A DNA stretch of 19,236 nt from Pseudomonadota bacterium (lineage in GTDB: Bacteria > Pseudomonadota > Alphaproteobacteria > Sphingomonadales > Sphingomonadaceae), in the NCBI GenBank assembly GCA_023427285.1, contig JAEZBH010000457.1, forward strand, positions 1 through 19,236, written 5' to 3'. Positions 13,231 to 19,236 of the stretch are shown piece by piece (position 1 is the stretch's first letter; every line of letters starts with the position of its first letter). The notes beneath the pieces are model-generated. The model was not told the DNA's origin, did no database searches, and saw nothing but the letters and a program-made list of their open reading frames with translations. A program made the translations under genes and the position numbers.

Positions 13231-15378
13231 ATGGAACAAGGCATCGCAATGAAGGGGCCGTGGCCGCACCTGCTGTCAAAGGGCAGGATCGGTAGCATGG
13301 AATTGCGCAACCGGATGATCGTGACCGCCATGGGCACCAGCCTTGGCAACGAGGACGGCACCGTGGGCGAGCGCATTATCGCCTACCATGAAGAGCAGGC
13401 TAAAGGCGGCGCGGGCCTTATCATCACCGGCGTGTGCGGCGTTGCCTGGCCGACGGGCTCGGTGCTGCGCAATCAGGTTGCCATTTCCGATGACCGCTTC
13501 CTGCCCGGCCTCAAGCAACTGACAGACCGGGTGCATGCAGCCGGCGGCAAGATCGCCGCGCAGCTGCACCATGGCGGTCAGGTGGCGGGCTTTGCCTCCA
13601 CCTTTGGCCAGCCGCTGTGGCTCCCCTCCATGCCCAAGCCGATGGAAATGGGCGATTTTGCCGAGAACATGCTGCCGGAAGAACTGGCGGCCTTTGCAGG
13701 CGGGCCGGTACCGGAACTCAAGATTCTCGAAATTGAGGATATTCAAACCGCCATCCGCCAGTACGCCGAGGGCGCACGCCGCGCCAGGGATGCAGGCTTT
13801 GACGGCATCGAAATTCACGGCGGCCATGGCTACCTGATCTCCTCGTTCCTCTCGCCCTCCACCAACCAGCGCACTGACGAGTACGGCGGCTCGCTAGAGA
13901 ACCGCGCCCGCCTGATGCTGGACGTGGCCCGCGCCGTGCGCGAAGCCGTTGGCCCAGACTTCCCCGTCTGGATGAAGCTTGACAGCCGCGAGGTCGGGAA
14001 AAAGGTTGGCACCACTCCCGAAGACGCCAAGCAGGTCGCCAAGTGGCTGGAAGCTGCGGGCATGGATGCCATCACCGTGACCGCCTATCACGATGCGGGT
14101 CAGGGCAAGAACCATTCGGACTCAAACATTCCGCACCTGCCCAACACCAACGTGCCCTCCGCCGAGGCCATCAAGGCGGAGGTGAACATTCCGATCATCG
14201 CCTCTGGCCGCGTTGAGCCGGACCATGCGGAAAGCCACATCGCCAGCGGCAAATATGATTTTCTGGCCATGGGCCGCAAAATTCTGGCCGACCCGCACCT
14301 GCCGCGCAAGCTGGCAGAGGGCCGCCCGGATCTCGTGCGCCCGTGCATCTATTGCTACACCAGCGTCAGCGCCATCTACTCGCGTGAGATCATGCGCTGC
14401 GCCGTCAATGCCGAGACCGGCTTTGAATATCTACGGCCGAACGCAGCCCCGCCCAAGGGTCAGCGCGTCGTCGTCATCGGCGGCGGCCCCGGCGGCATGG
14501 AAGCCGCGCGCCGTCTGGATGCGGCGGGCAACGAGGTCACGCTCATTGAAAAGAGCGACCGGCTGGGCGGCACGCTGCGCTTTGCCTCCCTTGCCTATGA
14601 GCCGAACCAGCGCCTGCTCAACTGGCTGCGCGATCAGATCAAGAATTCAGGCGTCGAGGTTCTACTGAAAACCGAGGCGACGCCGGAGCTGGTGAAATCG
14701 CTGAAACCGGATGCCGTTTATGTGGCAACCGGCGCGGTGCGCGACATGCCGCCCATTCCCGGCGGCGACCTGCCCCACGTGCTCTCGGGCGATGACCTGC
14801 GCAAAATGATGCTGGGCGAAACCTCGGAGGAGGTAAAGCGCAAGACCAGCCTCGTCACCCGCCTTGCCACCAAGATCGGCGCAGCGACCGGCATGACCGC
14901 CAACATCGACTTCGTTCGCAAGGCCACCCACCAGTGGATGCCGCTGGGCGACAACGTCGCCATCATCGGCGGCGAGCTGGTTGGCCTTGAGCTGGCAGAG
15001 TTCCTGATGGAGCGCGGCCGCAAGGTCACGGTGATCGAGGAAGGGCCCAAGTTCGGCCGCGGCCTGCTGCTGGTGCGCCGCCTGCGCATCGTGCCGGAGC
15101 TGCGCGAGCATGGCGTGGCGCTGCATGCCAATGCCAAGGACGTCTCCATCGTAGAAGGCGGCGTGAGGTTCGTTGACGAAGCAGGCAATGCGCAGAACAT
15201 TGCCGCCGACCATGTGATCGTGGCGCGCGGCGCGCGCGGCGATTCGACCGTGGCGGACCAGATGCGCGCAGCCGGCCTCACCGTTTACGAGTTCGGCGAC
15301 GGCACTGGCGTCACCTACATCGAAGGCGCCGTGCGCGGAGCCGCAGAGGCGGTCACGCACATGGGCACGATGGCCTGA
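13231..15378 (+). CDS. Old-Yellow-Enzyme/FadH/BaiCD-like flavoprotein (FMN, Fe-S, FAD/NAD domains)
   Basis: 715-residue oxidoreductase with an N-terminal FMN TIM barrel (about residues 10-365), an Fe-S motif and C-terminal FAD/NAD(P) domains. Barrel signatures are QLHHGG and IEIHGGHGYLISSFLSP followed by NQRTDEYGGSLENR. The FAD motif VVVIGGGPGGMEAAR starts near residue 413. Relatives include 2,4-dienoyl-CoA reductase and the bile-acid Δ4 oxidoreductases BaiCD/BaiH, so action on a Δ4- or Δ1-alkene next to the 3-keto group is likely. Two oddities are clear in the codons: the Fe-S motif is C372-x2-C375-x2-Ser378-x11-C390, lacking one Cys, and the second Rossmann motif reads IIGGELVG with Glu579 for the middle glycine. 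The ATG at 13231 has GGGGAG 8 nt upstream. It is probably co-transcribed with kstD and is followed by a terminator. Direction of reaction and substrate are unknown. Confidence 0.88.
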   Translation: MEQGIAMKGPWPHLLSKGRIGSMELRNRMIVTAMGTSLGNEDGTVGERIIAYHEEQAKGGAGLIITGVCGVAWPTGSVLRNQVAISDDRFLPGLKQLTDRVHAAGGKIAAQLHHGGQVAGFASTFGQPLWLPSMPKPMEMGDFAENMLPEELAAFAGGPVPELKILEIEDIQTAIRQYAEGARRARDAGFDGIEIHGGHGYLISSFLSPSTNQRTDEYGGSLENRARLMLDVARAVREAVGPDFPVWMKLDSREVGKKVGTTPEDAKQVAKWLEAAGMDAITVTAYHDAGQGKNHSDSNIPHLPNTNVPSAEAIKAEVNIPIIASGRVEPDHAESHIASGKYDFLAMGRKILADPHLPRKLAEGRPDLVRPCIYCYTSVSAIYSREIMRCAVNAETGFEYLRPNAAPPKGQRVVVIGGGPGGMEAARRLDAAGNEVTLIEKSDRLGGTLRFASLAYEPNQRLLNWLRDQIKNSGVEVLLKTEATPELVKSLKPDAVYVATGAVRDMPPIPGGDLPHVLSGDDLRKMMLGETSEEVKRKTSLVTRLATKIGAATGMTANIDFVRKATHQWMPLGDNVAIIGGELVGLELAEFLMERGRKVTVIEEGPKFGRGLLLVRRLRIVPELREHGVALHANAKDVSIVEGGVRFVDEAGNAQNIAADHVIVARGARGDSTVADQMRAAGLTVYEFGDGTGVTYIEGAVRGAAEAVTHMGTMA

Positions 15379-15386
15379 TAACCCGC

Positions 15387-15420
15387 AAGGGGGTGCGTGC
15401 TCGCGCACCCCTTTCTTTCT
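15387..15420 (+). terminator. Intrinsic terminator after the OYE-like gene
   Basis: GGGGTGCG (15390-15397), six-base loop, CGCACCCC (15404-15411), then a T-rich TTTCTTTCT tract. It separates the kstD operon from the hsaC promoter region. Confidence 0.85.
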
Positions 15421-15568
15421 CCTTCTATTTCAAAAGCCTGCATGCACCATCATTTCGCAGATGCAGCAATTACGCGGATTTTCCGCCTTCCGGCATGAAC
15501 AGTTTCATGCCCCAGCGCCCCTGGTCCCGCTCGCGTCTTGAAGAACTCCGGCCTTCGCACCCGTCGAG

Positions 15569-15598
15569 TGCGTAATGCAAAACCCCTCAAAAAACGCA
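15569..15598. promoter_or_regulatory. Upstream hsaC element, TGCGTA-N18-AACGCA
   Basis: TGCGTA (15569-15574), 18-bp spacer, AACGCA (15593-15598), ending 15 bp before the -35. Unlike the other sites it does not overlap the core promoter, which fits an activator position or a second repressor site. Confidence 0.55.
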
Positions 15599-15611
15599 AA
15601 TGCAAAATCCC
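15574..15611. repeat. Direct repeat AATGCAAAAyCCC, 25-bp period
   Basis: AATGCAAAACCCC (15574-15586) and AATGCAAAATCCC (15599-15611) match at 12 of 13 positions. The second copy ends just before the hsaC -35 at 15614. ATGCAAAA also follows the TGCGTA half-site ahead of kstD (11393-11407). Confidence 0.6.
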
Positions 15612-15613
15612 GT

Positions 15614-15643
15614 TTGACAGCGTGCGCAGCGAAACGCTAATGT
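15614..15643 (+). promoter_or_regulatory. Sigma70-type promoter of the hsaC operon
   Basis: -35 TTGACA (15614-15619), 18-bp spacer, -10 TAATGT (15638-15643); predicted start near 15650. The spacer carries TGCGCAGCGAA, matching TGCGTAGAGAA at the same position in the hsaA promoter. Confidence 0.72.
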
Positions 15644-15652
15644 TGGTGCGCA
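15623..15652. promoter_or_regulatory. Core hsaC operator, TGCGCA-N18-TGCGCA
   Basis: TGCGCA (15623-15628) and TGCGCA (15647-15652), 18 bp apart, in the same position relative to -35 and -10 as the hsaA element. TGCGCA is itself palindromic, so either orientation fits. Confidence 0.6.
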
Positions 15653-15856
15653 ATTGGACGTCTTGGGCGGGGAGTTCCTTTCAGATAGCAGAGCCAGGCA
15701 AACAACAGGCTGCGGAAGATACACCTTCTGCGCTGCACAATGAAAAAATTCCCGGCCCTTGCATCGTCCTGAAATCTCACTGACCGCCGCCGCACTGGGG
15801 GCGGCTGGACCATAATTCTCGGCTCTTCCGGGGCCGGCAGCTGCGAGGGGGAGAAG
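15653..15856 (+). other. Long 5' leader of the hsaC operon
   Basis: About 200 nt between the predicted start and the hsaC ATG, compared with about 45 nt at hsaA. It can form stem-loops at 15712-15731 (7-bp stem with one G-U pair) and 15786-15805 (GCCGCC/GGCGGC). I recognise no known riboswitch. The GAGGGGGAG ribosome site lies at the end. Confidence 0.45.
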
Positions 15857-16777
15857 ATGCCTGTCAGATCACTCGGCTACATTGTAGCGGAAACCACCGA
15901 TCTGGACCGCTGGCGGGAATTCGGCGCCAACGTCATGGGCCTGATGCCTGCCGCATCCCCGCGCGACGACGTGGTGCTGTTCCGCATGGACGATCGCCCG
16001 TTCCGCATCTGGGTGCAAAAGGGCGAACAGGACCGCTTCATCGCACCGGGCTGGGAACTCCTGAACCGCCAGGAATTCGACGAGGTGATCGAGCGCCTGA
16101 AGGCTGCCGGTCGCCCGGTTGAAATCGCCGATGTGATGGAGGCCCGCGCCCGTCACGTTGACGCTCTGGCGCGCTCCAGCGACCCGGCCGGTCATCCGTT
16201 CGAGATCTACTTCGGTCGTCACTACGATTATGTGCCGTTCACCTCTCCGGTCGGCATCAGCCGCTTCGTGACCGGCGACAACGGCGACATGGGCCTTGGC
16301 CACGTGGTGCTGACCGCGCTCAATTTCGAGGAAACCCACGCTTTCTACAAGGACGTGTTCGGCTTCGGCGACACGGACCTGGGGCGTTTCTACCTGGCAG
16401 GCGGCGGACCGGAGGACCCGGGCGTCGGCTTCGCCTTCCTCCACGCTCGCAACGGCCGTCACCACAGCCTCGCGCTGGGCCAGATGCCGGAAAGCCCCAA
16501 CGGGGCCGTCCACATCATGGTGGAAGTGGGCACGCTGGAAGACGTGGGCCGGACCTACGACCGCGTGCTCAAGAGCAAAGGCAAGTGGAAGCTCTCGGCC
16601 ACCCTCGGGCGGCATGTGAACGACAAGATGACCTCGTTCTACATCCAGACGCCGAGCGGCTTCGACGTTGAATATGGCTGGAACGGCCTCGTTATCGACC
16701 CCGACACCTGGATCCCGACCACAAGCCTGTCGGTCAGCGACTGGGGTCATAAATGGGCACATGAGAAGGACGATTAA
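15857..16777 (+). CDS. hsaC: Extradiol dioxygenase, 3,4-DHSA dioxygenase
   Basis: Type I (VOC-fold) extradiol dioxygenase of 306 residues that cleaves the catechol ring of 3,4-DHSA next to the hydroxyls, giving the meta-cleavage product used by HsaD. Two-domain layout: the N-terminal domain starts SLGYIVAETTDLDRW, and the catalytic C-terminal domain holds the Fe(II) ligands His149 (GLGHVVL), one of His202/His203 (GRHHSLAL) and Glu272 (DVEYGWNG). A His in LGRHVND and the Tyr in TSFYIQTPSG fit the conserved second-shell catalytic residues of BphC-type enzymes. The ATG is preceded by GAGGGGGAG. It is first in the hsaC-ipdA-ipdB-crotonase operon, 4 bp ahead of ipdA, instead of sitting with hsaA/D/B as in mycobacteria. 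BphC-like activity on other catechols is the alternative, but context strongly favours HsaC/TesB. Confidence 0.93.
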   Translation: MPVRSLGYIVAETTDLDRWREFGANVMGLMPAASPRDDVVLFRMDDRPFRIWVQKGEQDRFIAPGWELLNRQEFDEVIERLKAAGRPVEIADVMEARARHVDALARSSDPAGHPFEIYFGRHYDYVPFTSPVGISRFVTGDNGDMGLGHVVLTALNFEETHAFYKDVFGFGDTDLGRFYLAGGGPEDPGVGFAFLHARNGRHHSLALGQMPESPNGAVHIMVEVGTLEDVGRTYDRVLKSKGKWKLSATLGRHVNDKMTSFYIQTPSGFDVEYGWNGLVIDPDTWIPTTSLSVSDWGHKWAHEKDD

Positions 16778-16781
16778 GGGC

Positions 16782-17669
16782 ATGCTCGACAAGCGCATGA
16801 CGGTTGACGATATCGTCGCCGAACTCTCCGATGGTATGACGATCGGCTTTGGCGGCTGGGCAACCCGCCGCAAGCCGATGGCACTGGTGCGCGCCATTGC
16901 GCGCTCCAACCTGAAGGACCTGACGGTCGTGGCCGGTTACGGCGGACCGGAAATCGGCATTCTTGCCGCATCGGGCAAGATCAAGAAGCTGGTTTTCGCA
17001 TTCTGCACGCTGGACCAGATCCCGCTCGATCCGCACTTCCGCGCCACCCGTCAGGCGGGCGCATACGAAGTGTTCGAGCTGGACGAGGGCATGTTCCACT
17101 GGGGCCTGCGCGCAGCGGCCATGAAGTTGCCGTTCCTGCCGAGCCGTGCAGGCGTTGGCACCGACATCATCCGCCAGTCCGCCTTCGAGTTCAAAACGGT
17201 CAAGAGCCCGTATGAGGACGGCGAAGAACTGGTGGCGATGCCCGCGATCAACGTGGACGTGGCGCTCATTCACGCGCACCGCTCCGACAAGCGCGGCAAC
17301 ATCCTGACGCTCTCCGACGACCCGCTGTTCGACGAGCTGCTGGTTCGCGCGTCCGAGCGCACCTACGTGTCGGTTGAAAAGGTGGTCTCGACCGCTGAGC
17401 TGGACATGCGCAACAACGGCCGGTTCAACCTGGTTGACCGCTGCTTCATCACCGGCGTTGCCGAAGTGCCGCACGGCGCGCACCCGACCAGCGCAAACCC
17501 CGATTACCAGCTCGATATGAAGCACATCAAAACCTACGTGGACAGCGCCTCGTCCCCGGAAGCCTGGGCCGAGTACCGCGCAAAGTTCGTGGACGTGGAT
17601 CACGCCACGTACATCGCCAACGTGGGCGGGGCAGAGGCAATCAACGCATTGCCGAAGCCGGTGTATTAA
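16782..17669 (+). CDS. ipdA: COCHEA-CoA hydrolase α subunit
   Basis: Class I CoA-transferase-fold subunit that, with IpdB, opens steroid ring C by hydrolysing the C-C bond of COCHEA-CoA. It is 295 residues (M. tuberculosis IpdA is about 292). Family features are the N-terminal MTIGFGGWATRRKPMALVRAIARS, VVAGYGGPEIGILAASGKI, and FELDEGMFHWGLRAAAMKLPFLPSRAGVGTD. Glu102 of DEGMF is the likely counterpart of the functionally important Glu105 of the mycobacterial subunit. The ATG at 16782 lies 4 bp after hsaC; a longer open frame starting inside hsaC has no IpdA features. A ribosome site (GAAGG/AAGGG) overlaps the end of hsaC, suggesting coupling. ipdB follows after 12 bp, as expected for a heteromer. 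Confidence 0.93.
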   Translation: MLDKRMTVDDIVAELSDGMTIGFGGWATRRKPMALVRAIARSNLKDLTVVAGYGGPEIGILAASGKIKKLVFAFCTLDQIPLDPHFRATRQAGAYEVFELDEGMFHWGLRAAAMKLPFLPSRAGVGTDIIRQSAFEFKTVKSPYEDGEELVAMPAINVDVALIHAHRSDKRGNILTLSDDPLFDELLVRASERTYVSVEKVVSTAELDMRNNGRFNLVDRCFITGVAEVPHGAHPTSANPDYQLDMKHIKTYVDSASSPEAWAEYRAKFVDVDHATYIANVGGAEAINALPKPVY

Positions 17670-17681
17670 GGAGAGCGGGAC

Positions 17682-18479
17682 GTGAGCGATATCAACTACT
17701 CTCTGGCCGAACTGGTCATCGTGGCGTGCGCGGAAGCCTTCCGCGGTGACGGCGAGATCATGGTCACGGGCATCGGCCCCCTGCCCCGCGTGGGCGCTGG
17801 CCTTGCCAAGCTGACCTTCAGCCCGGCGATCCAGACGACCGACGGCGAATGCTGGTACACCTCTGAACCCGTATCTCTGGGCAAGCGCCCGGAACCGGAA
17901 GCCGAGGGCCTGTGCACCTACGACCGCGTGTTCTCCACCCTCTGGAGCGGCAAGCGCCACGCCATGGTGACGCCGGTGCAGCTTGACCGCTTTGGCCAGG
18001 CCAACATCTCGGTGATTGGCGATCACAAGAAGCCGAAGGCGGCCATGCTGGGCGCACGCGGCTTCCCCGGCAACTCGGTCAGCCACCGCAACAGCTTCTT
18101 CATTCCGAACCACAACACCCGTTCGTTCGTGGCCGGTGAAGTCGATTTCGTGTGCATGGCCGGCTACAACCCGGAGCGCTACCTGAACGGTCGCCCACCG
18201 CTGGGTCTGGACTACCGCATCATCGTCACCAACCTGTGCGTCATGGATTTCGGCGGCCCGGATCATCAGATCCGCGTCATCTCCCTGCACCCGGGCGTGA
18301 CCTTCGAGGAAGTTCAGGAAAACACCGGCTTCCCGCTGGCCCGCGTTGAGGGCGAAATCCCGACCACCCCGGCACCGACCGCGGAACAGCTCGAGCTCAT
18401 CGCGAAGCTGGACCCGTTCGATGTCCGCAAGACCGTGTTCAAGGACAACCCTCCGGGCGACCGTCGCGCTGCGGCCTGA
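17682..18479 (+). CDS. ipdB: COCHEA-CoA hydrolase β subunit
   Basis: Partner of IpdA in ring C opening; 265 residues, close to known IpdB. The sequence has the CoA-transferase β-type fold: LAELVIVACAEAFRGDGEIMVTGIGPLPRVGAGLAKL at the N-terminus, then PVQLDRFGQANISVIGDHKKPKAAMLGARGFPGN, VDFVCMAGYNPERY and YRIIVTNLCVMDFGG. The C-terminal segment HPGVTFEEVQENTGFPL is a common signature of this subunit type. The GTG start at 17682 is preceded by AAGGAGAG. It follows ipdA by 12 bp and precedes the crotonase gene by 45 bp, matching the conserved ipdA-ipdB-echA association of steroid degraders. Confidence 0.93.
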   Translation: MSDINYSLAELVIVACAEAFRGDGEIMVTGIGPLPRVGAGLAKLTFSPAIQTTDGECWYTSEPVSLGKRPEPEAEGLCTYDRVFSTLWSGKRHAMVTPVQLDRFGQANISVIGDHKKPKAAMLGARGFPGNSVSHRNSFFIPNHNTRSFVAGEVDFVCMAGYNPERYLNGRPPLGLDYRIIVTNLCVMDFGGPDHQIRVISLHPGVTFEEVQENTGFPLARVEGEIPTTPAPTAEQLELIAKLDPFDVRKTVFKDNPPGDRRAAA

Positions 18480-18524
18480 TTTCAGGCTTCAGGGCTAACG
18501 TGACCCCAACTTGAGGAAATTGGC

Positions 18525-19236
18525 ATGACTGACCTCGTTGAACCCCGCAAGGCCGACATTGTTTACGAAACCAACGAGCCCGTTCGCTACGAAGTGGACG
18601 GCGCGGTGGCTCACGTCATCATGAACCGGCCGCAATTCAACAACGCGCAAAACAGTCAGATGACCTATGCGCTGGATGCGGCGTTTCAACGGGCAGTCAA
18701 TGACGATTCCGTTCGCGTGATCGTGCTGCGCGGAGAAGGCAAGCACTTCTCCGCCGGCCACGACATCGGCACCCCGGGGCGCGACGTTACCGCCTCGTGG
18801 GACCGCGCGCACCTGCTGCCGGACCACACCAACAAGCCGGCAGCCGAATTTCTCTACACCCGCGAGCAGGAAGTGTACCTTGGCATGTGCCGCCGCTGGC
18901 GGGATATCCCCAAGCCCACCATCGCCGCCGTTCAGGGCGCGTGCGTGGCGGGCGGCCTGATGCTGGCGTGGGTGTGCGATCTGATCGTTGCGACCGAAGA
19001 CGCGTTCTTCCAGGACCCGGTCAATCGCATGGGTATTCCGGGCGTTGAATATTTCGCCCACGGCTTTGAATTGCCGCCGCGCATCGCCAAGGAATTTATT
19101 CTCTTGGGCGAGCGCCTGTCGGCAGAGCGCGCCTACAATTTCGGCATGGTCAACCGCCTCTCCACGCGCGAAACCCTGCTGGCGGACGTGAAAAAAATGG
19201 CCGACGAGCTGGCCACCCGCCCGCGCCTTGGCAACT
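18525..19236 (+). CDS. Crotonase-family (enoyl-CoA hydratase/isomerase) protein, EchA20-like by context (partial)
   Basis: N-terminal 237 residues of a crotonase; the 3' end lies outside the window. The fold is clear from VAHVIMNRPQFNNAQNSQM, VIVLRGEGKHFSAGHDI and KPTIAAVQGACVAGGLMLAWVCDLIVATEDAFFQDPV. The oxyanion-hole glycines are present, but aligning this block with rat enoyl-CoA hydratase puts Met146 and Val166 at the positions of both catalytic glutamates (E144, E164). It is therefore unlikely to be an ordinary hydratase. An insertion (about residues 87-105, DVTASWDRAHLLPDHTNKPA) adds length relative to M. tuberculosis EchA20. The ATG at 18525 follows TTGAGGAAAT. Its place after ipdAB suggests C/D-ring hydrolysis (the EchA20 step) or another late step. 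Confidence 0.85.
   Translation, partial: MTDLVEPRKADIVYETNEPVRYEVDGAVAHVIMNRPQFNNAQNSQMTYALDAAFQRAVNDDSVRVIVLRGEGKHFSAGHDIGTPGRDVTASWDRAHLLPDHTNKPAAEFLYTREQEVYLGMCRRWRDIPKPTIAAVQGACVAGGLMLAWVCDLIVATEDAFFQDPVNRMGIPGVEYFAHGFELPPRIAKEFILLGERLSAERAYNFGMVNRLSTRETLLADVKKMADELATRPRLGN

Larger units (their letters stand above)
15421..15856. other. hsaC upstream control region and leader
   Basis: 436 bp with no convincing gene. It contains two TGCGTA-type elements, a direct repeat, a strong promoter and a leader of about 200 nt. A short open frame at 15538-15783 crosses the promoter and lacks family features, so it is not called. 15421-15560 shows nothing I can assign. Confidence 0.7.

Noticed and set aside
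15538..15783. 81-codon open frame ahead of hsaC
   Set aside because: It spans the operators, direct repeats and promoter, and would start upstream of the predicted transcript start.
16734..18290. 518-codon open frame on the minus strand
   Set aside because: Opposite ipdA and ipdB; composition and lack of motifs show it is a shadow frame.
1..19236. tRNA, rRNA, CRISPR arrays, insertion sequences, phage genes
   Set aside because: No cloverleaf-like segments, regular spaced repeats, transposase or integrase sequences were seen; all long open frames fit catabolic genes.

Overview
The window is part of an aerobic steroid-degradation locus using the 9,10-seco pathway. It encodes most of the ring-opening steps: a KstD-like Δ1-dehydrogenase, a KshA-like Rieske 9α-hydroxylase oxygenase, the HsaA/HsaB monooxygenase pair, HsaC extradiol dioxygenase, HsaD meta-cleavage hydrolase, an HsaE-type hydratase (cut by the left edge), the IpdA/IpdB ring-opening hydrolase and a crotonase-family protein next to ipdAB (cut by the right edge). 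High GC content, Shine-Dalgarno starts with several GTG codons, a DUF1214 protein and the absence of mycobacterial-type KstR operators suggest a proteobacterium, probably an alphaproteobacterium of the sphingomonad type. That placement is inference; there is no rRNA, tRNA or taxonomic marker here. I see no regulator, transporter, mobile element or CRISPR array.

Layout. 1-3238 (minus): hsaA-hsaD-hsaB-hsaE, tightly packed with two overlaps. 3239-3628: divergent regulatory region rich in inverted repeats. 3629-6232 (plus): an unrecognised 228-aa protein, a GDXG (HSL-type) esterase and an SDR, ending in a bidirectional terminator. 6315-7409 (minus): a DUF1214 protein. 7564-8787 (plus): a small VOC protein and a second SDR, ending in another bidirectional terminator. 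8863-11003 (minus): kshA followed by a third SDR. 11432-15378 (plus): kstD and a 715-aa Old-Yellow-Enzyme/FadH/BaiCD-like flavoprotein, then a terminator. 15857-19236 (plus): hsaC-ipdA-ipdB-crotonase, with a leader of about 200 nt.

How the genes fit together. KstD and KshA open ring B by producing the unstable 9α-hydroxy-1,4-diene-3-one, giving 3-HSA. HsaAB hydroxylates it, HsaC cleaves the catechol, and HsaD hydrolyses the product to the C/D-ring acid (HIP/DOHNAA) plus a 2-hydroxyhexadienoate. HsaE hydrates the dienoate; the usual aldolase and dehydrogenase would lie beyond the left edge. IpdAB and the crotonase act on the CoA-activated C/D rings. The SDRs, esterase and OYE-like protein probably adjust hydroxyl, ester or alkene groups of incoming steroids, but their substrates cannot be read from sequence.

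Most notable observation: a previously unnamed (to me) regulatory element, TGCGTA-N18-TACGCA, occurs with exactly the same 18-bp spacing ahead of hsaA, kshA, kstD and hsaC (twice). The hsaA and hsaC core promoters match over about 40 bp around it. Other points for follow-up are a Glu at the catalytic-acid position of HsaD, a Cys-to-Ser change in the Fe-S motif plus a Gly-to-Glu change in a Rossmann motif of the OYE-like protein, and a crotonase lacking both classical catalytic glutamates.
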